Source: Pirellulimonas nuda (GTDB taxonomy: Bacteria; Planctomycetota; Planctomycetia; Pirellulales; Lacipirellulaceae). From it: a stretch of DNA of 64,000 nt. The stretch is taken from the NCBI RefSeq assembly GCF_007750855.1, contig NZ_CP036291.1, positions 4,340,001 to 4,404,000 on the forward strand. Direction: 5' to 3'. Shown one piece after another: positions 9,835-21,781 of this stretch; position 1 is the first letter of the stretch; every line of letters starts with the position of its first letter. The position numbers and the translations under genes were made by a program. A model generated the notes under the pieces. That model was not told the origin of the DNA. It ran no database searches and was given only the letters and a program-made list of their open reading frames with translations.

Positions 9835-11199
9835 CTATCCCTCGTGCTCGATGCGGGTCAGGCTTTCCCGCAGCATCGGCCCGTAGTCGTTCTTGCTGGT
9901 GCAGACGAACGTGCACAGGGCCAAGTCTTCCTCGTCCAGCTCAAGGCAGCCGAGCGACTGGGCCGAATCGGTGTCTCCCACCGCCAGCGACTTGAGCAGC
10001 GCCGCCGGGATGATCCTCAGCGGCATCACCTTGTCGTGGTTGCCCAGCGGCACGATGGAGCGGTGGCTCCCTTCGGTCGAGGTGGTCAGCGCGAAACGCT
10101 TCGCCCCCGGGATCCAGTTGGCCGCAAACGCCGGCACGACGCTGAATTTCTTGAATCCCGGGCCCATCCAGCCGATGAAGTCGCGTTGCTTGCCCTCGAG
10201 CAGCAGCGAAACCTGCGTGTGGTACCGCCCCAGGAAGTCGCACGGCGCCTTCGCGGCCCGGCCGGCGAAGACGCTGCCCGACACCACGCGAACCGGAAAC
10301 GGCAGGCCGGGCTTAACTTCCCCTTCGGTCAGCTCAGAGAGCGATGCGCCCAAACGGGTCCGCACCAAACGCGGGTTCACCGCCACCGGGCCGGCCACGG
10401 AAACCACGCGGTCGGTCATCACCTTGCCGGTGCGCATCAAGTGGCCAACCGCCGCCACGTCCTGATAGCCGATGTGCCAAGAAACGTGGCCCAGGCTGGC
10501 CGGGGCAAGATAGTGGATGTGCGTGCCCGGCAGCCCCGCGGGGTGGGGGCCGGCGAACTCGACCGTCTCGACGCACCCCAGGTCCGCCCCGGGGATGTTG
10601 GAGTCGGGCGCGACGCAGAGAAATATCGGGCGGTCCGCCAAGACGCTCAGCGCTTCGAGCCCGGCGACAAACTCCCGCTCAAGGTTCGCCAGCACCACGG
10701 CCGGGTCGGCCGCGAGCGGGTTCGTGTCGATCGCTGTGACAAAGATCGCCTCGGGGACCTGATCGATCGGCGGGACGGCGCTAAACGGGCGGGTGCGCAG
10801 AGCCGTCCAGAGGCCGCTCTCGACCAGCAGGTCGCGGACTTCGTCCCGCTTGAGCAGCGTCAGGTTGGCCTCGGGGTAGAAGCCGAAGACCTCCTCTTCG
10901 TCCCCGTCGAGCCGGACCACTACCGACTGAAACTTCCGCTTGGCGCCGCGGTTGACCGACACGATCTCGCCCGCGCCGGGCGACGTGTAGCGGACGCCCG
11001 CGTTCTTTTTGTCGGTGAACAGCAGTTGACCGAGCTTGACGCGGTCCCCCTCGCGGACCTCCATCGTCGGCTTCATGCCGATGTAGTCGTCGGCCACGAG
11101 GGCGACGTGGCGGGCCGCGGTGGCCGCCTCGATGACCTGGGTTGGGGGGCCTTCCAGCGGCAGGCTCAGGCCGCGCTTGATGTCGATGCGACTTGCCAT
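9835..11199 (-). CDS. nqrA: Na(+)-NQR subunit A
   Basis: 454 residues from the ATG that gives MASRIDIKRGLSLPLEGPP, the normal NqrA start; the frame stays open 92 codons further upstream but that part has no NqrA-like sequence. NqrA is the cytoplasmic-face subunit without redox cofactors. Marks: VREGDRVKLGQLLF, TSPGAGEIVSVNRGAKR, FAVLANLEREF-like barrel-sandwich region and a C-terminal region ending near CTFVCTSKNDYGPMLRESL. It is the first gene of the operon, divergent from sucC across 479 bases. Confidence 0.96.
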   Translation of the reverse strand: MASRIDIKRGLSLPLEGPPTQVIEAATAARHVALVADDYIGMKPTMEVREGDRVKLGQLLFTDKKNAGVRYTSPGAGEIVSVNRGAKRKFQSVVVRLDGDEEEVFGFYPEANLTLLKRDEVRDLLVESGLWTALRTRPFSAVPPIDQVPEAIFVTAIDTNPLAADPAVVLANLEREFVAGLEALSVLADRPIFLCVAPDSNIPGADLGCVETVEFAGPHPAGLPGTHIHYLAPASLGHVSWHIGYQDVAAVGHLMRTGKVMTDRVVSVAGPVAVNPRLVRTRLGASLSELTEGEVKPGLPFPVRVVSGSVFAGRAAKAPCDFLGRYHTQVSLLLEGKQRDFIGWMGPGFKKFSVVPAFAANWIPGAKRFALTTSTEGSHRSIVPLGNHDKVMPLRIIPAALLKSLAVGDTDSAQSLGCLELDEEDLALCTFVCTSKNDYGPMLRESLTRIEHEG

Positions 11200-11678
11200 A
11201 GAGCGTGTGAGCGGCCGGTGCGGCGAAGAAATCGAGGTGCGGTGGGGTACGATACCAGTCCAGGCTACCCGCTCGTGAAATTTTTCACAAGAGCGGGCCG
11301 AGAGCCAGCATGGTTGACTTTTTCTCTTGGAGGCCGTCCCGGCGTGCCAGCGGTGGGCGTTCTGGCCTGTCTGGACGGCAGTGCGGGCCGGCGACCGCCA
11401 GCGGGCCATCGGCCGAGGGGCAGTCGCAAACTCTTCCTCTACATTCTTCCCGCCTGACAGCAAGATGATACACACATAGAGTCGGCCCGCAATGCAGAAC
11501 GGTTACGAATTCTTCATCGCCGCGGCGATCCGGCGCCCGAGCTGCTGACGCGCACGAGCGCCTCCCGTTGAAGCTTCTGCCGCTACGGCGCTATACTCCT
11601 TGCCCAACCGACCCCCGAACGCACCGGCAATCGGCTCGATCGGCGTGTGCTCCCCCGAACTACTTCGCCCAGAACGCT
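11200..11678. promoter_or_regulatory. Divergent nqrA / sucC intergenic region with a hairpin
   Basis: 479 bases without a convincing gene. It must hold the promoters for the nqr operon (minus) and sucC (plus). An imperfect hairpin spans 11268-11297: CCCGCTCGTGAAA pairs with TTTCAC(AA)GAGCGGG with a tiny loop, a possible operator or attenuator for nqrA. No clear -10/-35 pair could be called with confidence. Confidence 0.5.
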
Positions 11679-12866
11679 ATGAAGATCCACGAGTTTCAGG
11701 CAAAGCAACTCTTCCGCGACGCCGGCGTGGCCACGCTCCGCGGGGTGGTGGCCACCACCCCCGTCGAGGCAGCGGCCGCGTTCGACGAGCTCGGCGGCAA
11801 GCTGGCGGTGGTGAAGTCGCAGATCCACGCCGGCGGACGGGGCAAGGGGACGTTCAAGGCAGACGCGTCGCAGCACGGCGTGCAACTGGTCCGTTCGGCC
11901 GAGGAGGCCGAGAAGGCCGCGGCGGGGATGCTGGGGGGCGAGCTGGTGACCATCCAGACCGGCCCCGAGGGGCAGACCGTCCGGCGGGTGCTGGTAGAAG
12001 AGGGCTGCGACATCGCCCGCGAGCTCTACTTGGGGATCGTGGTCGATCGGGCCATGTCGCTGCCGGTGCTGATGGTCAGCACCGAGGGCGGGATGGACAT
12101 CGAAGAGGTCGCCGCCAACACCCCCGAGCGGATCTACAAGGAGCACTTCGTCCCCGGCGAGGGCCTGCAGGCCTACCAGGTGCGGAAGCTGTCCAAGAAG
12201 CTGGGCCTCGAGGGCGCCGCGGCCAAGGCCGCCAGCAAGTTTCTGCCGGCGGTCTGCCGGCTGTTCTGCGAGCTCGATTGCAGCCTGCTGGAGGTGAACC
12301 CGCTGGTCGTCACCGGCGCGGGCGACCTGGTGGCGCTCGACGGCAAGGTGACCTTCGACGAGAACGCCATGTTCCGCCACGCGAAGCTCACGGAGCTGCG
12401 CGACACCTCCGAGGAGAACCCCAACGAGCTCAAGGCGGGCGCCGCGGGGCTGAGCTACGTTCAGCTCGAAGGCAACATCGGCTGCCTGGTCAACGGCGCC
12501 GGGCTGGCGATGAGCACGATGGACATCATCAAGCTGCACGGCGGCGAGCCGGCCAACTTCCTCGACGTCGGCGGCGGCGCCAACAAAGACCAAGTGACCG
12601 AGGCCTTCCGCATCCTGCTGGGCGACAAGAACGTCAAGGCGGTGCTGGTGAACATCTTCGGCGGCATCATGCAGTGCACCACCATCGCGAACGCGGTGCT
12701 GGCCGCCTACAAAGAAGTCGGCTTCAACGTCCCGCTGGTCGTCCGGCTCGAAGGGACCGAGGTCGAAGAGGGCCGCAAGATCCTGGCCGAGAGCGGCGTC
12801 GACATCATCTCCGCCGAGGGGCTGACCGACGCGGCCAAGAAAGTAGTCGCCGCCGCCGCGGCGTAG
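11679..12866 (+). CDS. sucC: Succinate--CoA ligase (ADP/GDP-forming) beta subunit
   Basis: 395 residues from the ATG giving [17 protein letters not shown], the standard SucC start; the frame is open further upstream but without family sequence. TCA-cycle enzyme that forms ATP or GTP from succinyl-CoA. ATP-grasp marks: [15 protein letters not shown] near residue 46, [15 protein letters not shown] near 109, EVNPLVV near 205, [13 protein letters not shown] near 222, and the CoA-ligase domain with [13 protein letters not shown] near 327. The partner sucD lies 497 bases downstream instead of adjacent, because a repeat-flanked S23 gene sits between them. Confidence 0.96.
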   Translation: MKIHEFQAKQLFRDAGVATLRGVVATTPVEAAAAFDELGGKLAVVKSQIHAGGRGKGTFKADASQHGVQLVRSAEEAEKAAAGMLGGELVTIQTGPEGQTVRRVLVEEGCDIARELYLGIVVDRAMSLPVLMVSTEGGMDIEEVAANTPERIYKEHFVPGEGLQAYQVRKLSKKLGLEGAAAKAASKFLPAVCRLFCELDCSLLEVNPLVVTGAGDLVALDGKVTFDENAMFRHAKLTELRDTSEENPNELKAGAAGLSYVQLEGNIGCLVNGAGLAMSTMDIIKLHGGEPANFLDVGGGANKDQVTEAFRILLGDKNVKAVLVNIFGGIMQCTTIANAVLAAYKEVGFNVPLVVRLEGTEVEEGRKILAESGVDIISAEGLTDAAKKVVAAAAA

Positions 12867-12871
12867 CCGCT

Positions 12872-13330
12872 GGCTTTCAGCGGTCAGCTTTCAGCTTTCA
12901 GCTTTTTGGGAGAGCGGCTTGAAGGATTTTCGCGATCTGGTCGTTTGGCAGAAATCGCATGCGTTTACGATGGAGGTTTATCGTGCTACTAGCCGCTTCC
13001 CCGACACTGAACGGTACGGGTTGACCAGCCAACTTCGCAGGTCCGCGGCTTCGATTCCTGCAAACATTGCCGAAGGCTGCGGGCGAGGGAGCGACCCAGA
13101 CCTACGCCGGTTTCTCCAGATGGCGATGGGCTCGGCATCCGAGTCGGAGTACCACATCCTGCTGGCAGAAGACCTCGAGTACATCAAGTCGGACAAAGCC
13201 GAACGATTAGCGAGTGGAGTCCAAGAAATCAAACGGATGCTCGCCACCTTCATCGCAAAACTCGCCCCAACCAATCCACCGAAACCCCGCGCGTAAATAG
13301 CTGACCGCTGAAAGCTGATAGCTGAAAGCC
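12872..13330. mobile_element. Repeat-bounded unit carrying an S23 / four-helix-bundle gene between sucC and sucD
   Basis: Left edge 12872-12904 (GGCTTTCAGCGGTCAGCTTTCAGC...) and right edge 13298-13330 (GCTGACCGCTGAAAGCTGATAGC...) are imperfect inverted copies of one another. They enclose a single 125-residue gene. The unit separates two genes normally translated together. No transposase is inside, so if mobile it must move by means supplied elsewhere. The same words occur without a gene at 6201-6280. Confidence 0.55.
12919..13296 (+). CDS. Four-helix bundle protein (S23 / 23S rRNA intervening-sequence family)
   Basis: 125 residues starting at a TTG with a good GGGAG ribosome site about 6 bases before it. 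The sequence KDFRDLVVWQKSHAFTMEVY, then FPDTERYGLTSQLRRSAASIPANIAEGCGR, is the classic pattern of the S23/bIVP family of four-helix bundle proteins, whose function is unknown. The fold is related to Avd of diversity-generating retroelements, but no reverse transcriptase or repeat cassette is visible nearby. The gene is bounded by GCTGAAAGC-type inverted repeats and placed between sucC and sucD, which suggests late insertion. Family is certain; role is not. Confidence 0.9.
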   Translation: MKDFRDLVVWQKSHAFTMEVYRATSRFPDTERYGLTSQLRRSAASIPANIAEGCGRGSDPDLRRFLQMAMGSASESEYHILLAEDLEYIKSDKAERLASGVQEIKRMLATFIAKLAPTNPPKPRA

Positions 13331-13363
13331 AAAGCGAAGCGCAGCCGCACCACCCACGCCGCC

Positions 13364-14254
<891 letters not shown>

Positions 14255-14286
14255 TCCAGCGGGGCAATGGATCTGACGGGGGAGCC

Positions 14287-14643
14287 ATGGCGGATTCGTC
14301 GTCGCCGGACGGCATGACCGCCGTCACCCCCGCAGACATGGAGCGGTTCCGCCGGAACGCCCCGGCGGCCCTTGCGCGCCGCGGGCCCGGATTCGTGCAG
14401 CAGGAGTTGCTCTCGGCGTTCTCGACGATGCTGACGGGCGTCGTCCCCATCTTCGGCCTCGCCCTGTGGGGCTGGTCCCCCGCCGAGATGTTCGCGTTCC
14501 TGCTCTTCGGGAGTTGGTTGGGCATCTTCGGCGACATGATCAAGTACGCGGCGCTGCGCGGCCGGGCCCACGCGGTGGCCGACGCGGCCTACGACGACTG
14601 GCACGTCTGGGTCGTCGTCGGGGCGATGCGATCTGGAACCAAC
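14287..14643 (+). pseudogene. Membrane protein gene truncated by an IS66-type insertion
   Basis: About 119 codons of a membrane protein remain: a charged N-terminus (residues 1-45) then two hydrophobic segments with PIFGLALWGWSPAEMFAFLLF and GSWLGIFGDMIKY. The WGWSPxE...W pattern resembles DUF6498-type membrane proteins, but this is from memory and uncertain. Reading continues only as junk after 14643, where GTAAGCGCCCACCAGC, an IS66-type terminal sequence, begins. A ribosome site (GGGGGAG) precedes the ATG. It was probably the last gene of the suc operon before truncation. Confidence 0.6.
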
Positions 14644-15304
14644 GTAAGCGCCCACCAGCACCATTGGCTTGTCAGCTTGCCGGCGCCACTCACGCCGTCC
14701 GCATCTTGTGCCGAGCCTGCTTGCGATCGGCCTTGTCGCGGCGTTCTTCGACGCGGTACTGGCGGATGGCTTCGGGGTGCTGCGCGCGCCAGACGTCGGG
14801 GCGGAGCTGATGGTAATCGGTCTCTCCGGCCAACAGCCGATCGAGCACGTCCTTAAGGTAGGCCCACACGTCCAGGTCGTTGCGCACCGCGCTGGCCACG
14901 AGCGTGAAGAAGTCGGCCGTCCGCTCTCCGGCGCCAACGCTCCCCACAAAAATCCAGTTCTTCCGCCCCAGGGCTATCTGCCGCATCAACTGTTCGACGT
15001 CATTATTGTCGATCGGCATCCGCCCGTCCGAGAGGTACAGCCGCAGCGCGTCCCAGTGGTTACGTAGGTAGCCCAGCGCCTGGCCGAACTTGCCGGTCGG
15101 GAGCACGCGGGTTGCTGTGTCGGTTTCGAGCCACGCGCCGAGCGATTCCCACAGAGGGACCGCTTCGCGCTCGCGCAGCGCCCGCCGCTCATCGGCCGGC
15201 AGCGTCGCGGCCTCGGTCTCGATCGCGTACAACGCCCGGAACCTGGCCAGCACGAGGGCCGCTTCGGTGGGGTATCCGTAGAGGCAATCGGGACCGACCA
15301 CCAA
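14644..15304 (-). mobile_element. IS66-family insertion sequence remnant (C-terminal transposase fragment)
   Basis: The minus strand encodes a 204-residue fragment (14690-15304) with PIDNNDVEQLMRQIALGRKN and WIFVGSVGAGERTADFF, the DDE C-terminal block of IS66 TnpC transposases, which are normally about 500 residues. The N-terminal two thirds, TnpA and TnpB are absent. An in-frame stop lies just upstream, so this is a dead remnant. The right-hand terminal sequence GTAAGCGCCCACCAGC at 14644 is the usual IS66 end, and it abuts the broken membrane gene. Confidence 0.85.
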
Positions 15305-15590
15305 CCGTAGGCCGGAACAAGCCGGGCGCCGGAGGACAAGCTCGTTGATGGGTGTCCCTCAGCGGCATCTAAACGTCTTGGGTAGCAACAGCTTACGGCG
15401 ATTGCGGCGACGCGTCGCTGGATGGGTGTCCCTCGCTTGGCTTCGCCGGTCGGTGTCGGAGGACGCCAGTGGCCCCCTCGGATCGCGACACGGTAGTCGC
15501 CGGGGGAGACTTTCTTGGCTAGCGGCGGGTGGTGCGCGGCTATCTGATCCGCCCTGACCGAGACGATTCTACGCCCCGACCAGGAACCAC
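15305..15590. repeat. Non-coding stretch with dispersed GGGTGTCC words
   Basis: No gene seen. It contains two copies of GATGGGTGTCCCTC (15348 and 15420 areas), relatives of the GGGGACACCC word that recurs at 16741, 16824, 18550-18595 and 20150 and that forms the insertion site of both IS110 elements. A CTTACGGCGAT word also occurs twice (about 15392 and 15591). Confidence 0.5.
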
Positions 15591-16490
15591 TTACGGCGAT
15601 AGAGGCAGCGGGTCGCTGGACGGGTATCCGTCGCCCACCTTCTCATCGATTCGATTCAACATTCGTCTAGCCGCTTCCCGTACGTCCTTGTCTGTCAGAA
15701 GATGTAAGCCGTGATTTGGCCAACGCCCAGGTGAAAACGCCGGAGCAGCTTCCTTGCAATCTAACGCCTCCCGAATTGCGGCAATACTGACGTCGTCATG
15801 TATACGATAGAGCTCTTGGATAGCCATGCAGCGTGCCGCGGCGTCTCCATCAGTCAAAAGGGCGATGTAGTGCTCTCTTCGCTCGGCATTCAGAGGCACC
15901 ACGAGTTGATACGTGTCCTGCGTGCTCTCCAATGGGAAGTCGCTTAGATGGCTGAAACTTGACATTCCGGAAAGGTCTACAGGAACCTTCGGCCGGGTTT
16001 CTCGAAAGTCCGCAGGGCGCGCCTGGCTCTTTGCGACTCTATCCGAGATTGCGGCGAGTAATCTTTCTTCAGTGAGATACAACTCCCCGAACTCAGAAAC
16101 GCCGTAGACGGCGTAGTCGAGACGTACTGCGTCCGGGCCCCAGCGTGGTCTTGCCAAACGGACTTCCTGTAGCAGCTCCGACTTCCCCCGCACGTAGACA
16201 AGTCTTGCCGGCCCACCCGAACGCGGCTGCCAGAGTTGGCCGCTTGTGGATGGCGATTCCTTAAGCGGGAGCTCTATCCCGCCCGCGTCCCCTTTTAGAA
16301 CTCGAACGACTTGCGAGAGTGCGATCTCATCATCGGTTGTTGTGTAGATGGCGATCGTGTCGCTGCTATCGACCAGCCACTCAACGGTGCGAATCGTCCA
16401 TGCATTCAAGTCTGCACGCACTTCTCCGCTGGAGGTGAAAATCGCAGCAGTAGCGCAGAGCGTCGAGAAGACTCTGTGTGTAATGTCCAT
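15591..16490 (-). CDS. Secreted protein of unknown function
   Basis: 299 residues. A probable signal peptide (FSTLCATAAIFTSSGEVRA) ends near residue 26. The middle part has alternating beta-like segments; the C-terminal 90 residues (EHYIALLTDGDAAARCMAIQEL, then DDVSIAAIREALDC) look like short HEAT-type helical repeats. No family is recognised. Base composition appears lower in GC than its neighbours and it lies between an IS66 remnant and an IS110 element, so it may be acquired DNA. The ATG start fits the signal peptide. Confidence 0.65.
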   Translation of the reverse strand: MDITHRVFSTLCATAAIFTSSGEVRADLNAWTIRTVEWLVDSSDTIAIYTTTDDEIALSQVVRVLKGDAGGIELPLKESPSTSGQLWQPRSGGPARLVYVRGKSELLQEVRLARPRWGPDAVRLDYAVYGVSEFGELYLTEERLLAAISDRVAKSQARPADFRETRPKVPVDLSGMSSFSHLSDFPLESTQDTYQLVVPLNAERREHYIALLTDGDAAARCMAIQELYRIHDDVSIAAIREALDCKEAAPAFSPGRWPNHGLHLLTDKDVREAARRMLNRIDEKVGDGYPSSDPLPLSP

Positions 16491-17056
16491 ACTCTATTCA
16501 GGAATTGCGGGCAACGGAGCCTGTGATTAAACTATCATTCACCGCGGTCTACCTCAATAAGCAGTCGTCTGCATATTTGAGAACACTACCCCACTTCCCC
16601 AGTGGGATTGCACATCGAATGCACCGAGGTTCTGAAGTGCGATTCCGCTGCGCATGTAGCTTATGCTGCCATTCAATGAAATCGTGACAGTGAACACCCC
16701 TCCACTCTTTACCACGTCCACAATCATGAGCAGAAATCGGGGGTCACCCAGCTCGCGACAGGCTTTTAGGTTTGCCCTAAGTCGCTGTAGTGCATCGGTT
16801 TACTATCATTGGAGAGAAATCGGGGGACACCCAGCTCGCGACAGGCTTTTAGGTTTGCCCTAAGTCGCTGTAGTGCATGGGTTTCCTGTCATTGCAACAA
16901 CGAGACTTTGGATGGCTGTCCCCAATCCGTCCGTAGGCCGCCGCCGATAAGTAGAATGTCCCCTTTCCGTCGCGCAGCCGACAACATGCCGCGCCGCGAG
17001 GTTTCGTTGTCATTTAGAGCACGAATGCAATCTAAAGCTCGATACAAATCGGGGAC
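16491..17056. repeat. Gene-free stretch with direct repeats and an intact IS110 target word
   Basis: No gene is supported. Two direct repeats of about 69 bases with 83-base spacing run 16732-16800 and 16815-16883 (AGAAATCGGGGG-CACCCAGC...TGTAGTGCAT). They differ at few positions, including GGGTCACCC versus GGGACACCC. A third, inverted copy lies at 18662-18734 and ends exactly at the left edge of the second IS110 element. The copy at 16821-16836 is therefore an empty version of that insertion site. 16491-16731 holds nothing recognisable. Confidence 0.75.
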
Positions 17057-17066
17057 ATCGGCTGTC

Positions 17067-18196
<1,130 letters not shown>

Positions 18197-18289
18197 TTTT
18201 TCAGTCTAATTGCCTCCGGCGTTCTCTCCTGAGCCGGCCGCCGATCGGGTCGCAGCAGCGACCTCCGCTCCGGCTCGACAGAGGGGGGC

Positions 18290-18363
18290 GCCCCTCCCCC
18301 TTCGCCCTCGCATCGGCCCCTCGATTGGGCGCAGGGCCGATGCGAGGGCGAAGGCGGAGGGGC
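18290..18363. repeat. Long hairpin in the left end of IS110 copy 1
   Basis: The counterpart of the 30-bp perfect stem in copy 2, here with one mismatch (CTCCCCCTT against AAGGCGGAG). Arms about 30 bases, loop 14 bases. It lies between the element's left tip and the putative bridge RNA. Confidence 0.85.
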
Positions 18364-18429
18364 TTAACCCACTCCCAAGAAAGAAATCAAGCAATCAAAC
18401 GACAAGTGCAGTGCCTTAGGTAAGACACT

Positions 18430-18734
18430 ACCCAGCCTCCCAAGTCTACGGCAACGCCAGCTTGGAAACATCGGCAAGGGGAACCTCCGCAGTGCGTGAT
18501 GACGCGGAGAAGAGGACGCCGCGCGCGTTCCGAGTCGAGAATCTGGGGGCGAGAATCTGGGGACACCCAACCGAGAATCTGGGGACACCCAACCGCCGCG
18601 TTCTCCACAATAGCCGCTTGACGGCCAACGGACCGGATTGGGGACAGCCATCCAAAGCGTCGTTGTTGCAATGACAGGAAACCCATGCACTACAGCGACT
18701 TAGGGCAAACCTAAAAGCCTGTCGCGAGCTGGGT
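18430..18734. repeat. Spacer between the inverted IS110 copies, full of dispersed words
   Basis: About 305 bases with no gene. It holds two tandem copies of GAATCTGGGGACACCCAAC (about 18558-18595), a GGATTGGGGACAGCCATCC word also seen inverted near 16915, and the inverted third copy of the 16732/16815 repeat (18662-18734). Its edges, ACCCAGC on the left and GCTGGGT on the right, are the halves of the IS110 target word left at each insertion. Confidence 0.75.
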
Positions 18735-18800
18735 AGTGTCTTACCTAAGGCACTGCACCTGTCGTTTGATTGCTTGATTTCTTTCTTGGGAGTGGGTTTA

Positions 18801-18874
18801 GCCCCTCCGCCTTCGCCCTCGCATCGGCCCTGCGCCCAATCGAGGGGCCGATGCGAGGGCGAAGGCGGAGGGGC
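18801..18874. repeat. Perfect 30-bp stem hairpin in the left end of IS110 copy 2
   Basis: Arm 18801-18830 (GCCCCTCCGCCTTCGCC...) is fully complementary to arm 18845-18874 with a 14-base loop. It has no following T-run on either strand, so it is not an ordinary terminator. It is followed by a weaker GAGCCGG/CCGGCTC pairing (18894-18941). Both lie upstream of the putative bridge RNA. Confidence 0.9.
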
Positions 18875-18967
18875 GCCCCCCTCTGTTGAGCCGGAGCGGA
18901 GGTCGCTGCTGCGACCCGATCGGCGGCCGGCTCAGGAGAGTACGCCGGAGGCAATTAGACTGAAAAA

Positions 18968-20097
<1,130 letters not shown>

Positions 20098-20220
20098 GAC
20101 AGCCGATGTCCCCAGATTCGTCCCCTCGCCAGATTCTCCCAGATTCTCGGCGGTTGGGTGTCCCCAGATTCTCCCTAGTCGTGAGCAGCCAATATCGCAT
20201 GCGCCAAGAATAATCACGAT

Positions 20221-20326
20221 GGCGAGCCGTCGGCGTTAGCCGCCGGAGGGCTTTCTGGAGTTTTTCCGCTTCTGGCAGCTCTCTTCCGCCCCGCAAACCT
20301 CCGGCGGCTGACGCCGACGGCTCGCC
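20221..20326. repeat. 29-bp inverted repeat (GGCGAGCCGTCGGCG element)
   Basis: Left arm 20221-20249 and right arm 20298-20326 are complementary over 29 bases with one T/C exception, with a 48-base loop. It lies between IS110 copy 2 and the desaturase gene. The form (GC-rich arms, no gene, no T-run) fits a REP/MITE-like element; no second copy is in this window. Confidence 0.85.
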
Positions 20327-20379
20327 GCTGGGGGGGCGATTGCTTGCAATGCTATCGAGGGCGACCACAATAAAGCGGC

Positions 20380-21411
20380 ATGCAAGCCCTCCCAGACTCC
20401 CCACCTGACGCAGAGATCGTCGCTGGCAGCGTTGAGCGGTTCCCGCGTGCCCGTCATGTGGAGGAAGTCCGGCGGCTCTCTCAGATCCGCCCCTGGCGGA
20501 GCGTGGGTCTGATCACGCTGCAGTGGGGCGTGGTTGTCGCCGCGATGACGTGCGCCCTCTACTTCCCCTACTGGTGGGTCTACCTGATCGCCGGGGTCGT
20601 GATCGCTACTCGGCAACAAGCGATCGGGGTGCTGGTGCACGACGGCGCCCATTGGCTGCTGTTCAAGAACCACACCGTCAACGACATCGTGTGCGACCTG
20701 TTCCTTGGTTTCCCGTCGAACCTCAGCACCACGCTCTACCGCAGCACCCACTTCCAACACCACCGTTACGTCAACACCGAGGAAGACTGCGACCTCGCTG
20801 CGCAGCGCGACGACCACGAGTGGTTTGATTGGCCGAAGACCCGCTCCGAGCTCTGGTGGACGATGCTCCGATCGATCACCGGGCTGAACGCCTACCGCGC
20901 TTGGCCGCTGGTCAAGCAGTGGGCGCCCTGGATGCACATGACCGACCCGATCACCCCCGCCTTTCCGCTGCGGGCCCGGGTGCTGTACGTGGCGAACATC
21001 GTGGCGGTCTACACCGCCATCGCGTTGGGGTTCCGCTACGCCCCCGGCAACACCCTGGTGGTAGTGCTGCTGTACATCATCCCGACCATGACGCTGCTCA
21101 ATTTGTTCAACCGCCTCCGCGCCACCAGCGAGCACGTCGGGTTGGCCGATGAGCAGGACGAGCTGGGGGCGACACGCTCGGTCGCGCCAAGCTGGTGGGA
21201 ACGCCTCACGGTCTGCCCGGTGGGGGTGAACTACCACCTTGAGCACCACCTCTTCCCGTCGGTCCCGGGGCCCAACCTGGCCCGGCTGCACCGGCACCTG
21301 ATGCAAGACGACGACTACCGCCGGCGCGCCCACGTGACGCGGGGGTACGCCGGGGCGGTCAACGAGTTGATGGCGTCCCCCGAGCCGACCTCACGCGGTC
21401 TCAGAGCGTAA
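20380..21411 (+). CDS. Fatty acid desaturase (membrane di-iron)
   Basis: 343 residues. The three His boxes are in the right order and spacing: HDGAH near residue 87, HFQHHRY near 123 and NYHLEHHLFP near 286. About four membrane helices are seen in two pairs between the boxes. The family uses O2 and electrons from ferredoxin or cytochrome to place double bonds in acyl chains; some relatives act on sphingolipids or carotenoids (hydroxylase/ketolase), so the exact substrate is open. It stands alone, after the IS110 island. The ATG is preceded by a weak ribosome site (AATAAAGCGGC), and the conserved region starts well inside, so the start could shift a little. Confidence 0.92.
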   Translation: MQALPDSPPDAEIVAGSVERFPRARHVEEVRRLSQIRPWRSVGLITLQWGVVVAAMTCALYFPYWWVYLIAGVVIATRQQAIGVLVHDGAHWLLFKNHTVNDIVCDLFLGFPSNLSTTLYRSTHFQHHRYVNTEEDCDLAAQRDDHEWFDWPKTRSELWWTMLRSITGLNAYRAWPLVKQWAPWMHMTDPITPAFPLRARVLYVANIVAVYTAIALGFRYAPGNTLVVVLLYIIPTMTLLNLFNRLRATSEHVGLADEQDELGATRSVAPSWWERLTVCPVGVNYHLEHHLFPSVPGPNLARLHRHLMQDDDYRRRAHVTRGYAGAVNELMASPEPTSRGLRA

Positions 21412-21604
21412 TCACGCCCGCCGCTGCCCGCTGCGCCGTGGGCCGGAGCAACGCGTCCGGCCCCTCCGCTGCGTCCCGCTCCAAGGAAGCGGACGGGCCC
21501 CCGCACACCAGCCGGGTAGGCCGGCGGCCCGTGGCCATTCCGAACAGCGTCGGCGCCACGCACACCGCGGCGATCAATAGTGGCACAGCAATTCGGGTAG
21601 ACAC
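21401..21604 (-). CDS. Small putative exported protein
   Basis: 67 residues from a GTG with a strong GGAGG ribosome site 7 bases upstream. Residues 2-25 (TRIAVPLLIAAVCVAPTLFGMATG) read as a signal peptide or membrane anchor, followed by a short polar tail with one Cys. It overlaps the 3' end of the convergent desaturase gene by 11 bases. No family is recognised. Support rests on the ribosome site and the hydrophobic N-terminus only. Confidence 0.45.
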   Translation of the reverse strand: MSTRIAVPLLIAAVCVAPTLFGMATGRRPTRLVCGGPSASLERDAAEGPDALLRPTAQRAAAGVITL

Positions 21605-21781
21605 GGGGACGCCTCCGTCGCGATGGTTAGGGGGGCACGATGGGACCGACGCCGGGCCGCGCCCGACGATCCAGCCATGCCCCTCCAACGCCCGCCGGAG
21701 CGGGGTGTTACGATCAGGGGGGATCGCACGGTTGAGGTCCTCGCTGGTGAGCCAACCGCCCCCTACCCGACCGCCCCGCCC

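Noticed and set aside
8247-11457. Long plus-strand frames antisense to nqrB and nqrA
   Set aside because: Same explanation: GC-rich shadows of sure genes, without family motifs.
12919-13296. S23 protein as the Avd of a diversity-generating retroelement
   Set aside because: No reverse transcriptase, template repeat or variable repeat is seen within this window; the S23 family is much broader than Avd.
16732-16883. Direct repeats as a possible CRISPR array
   Set aside because: Only two units, of about 69 bases with a 14-base gap, no cas genes; a third copy is inverted and interrupted by an IS.
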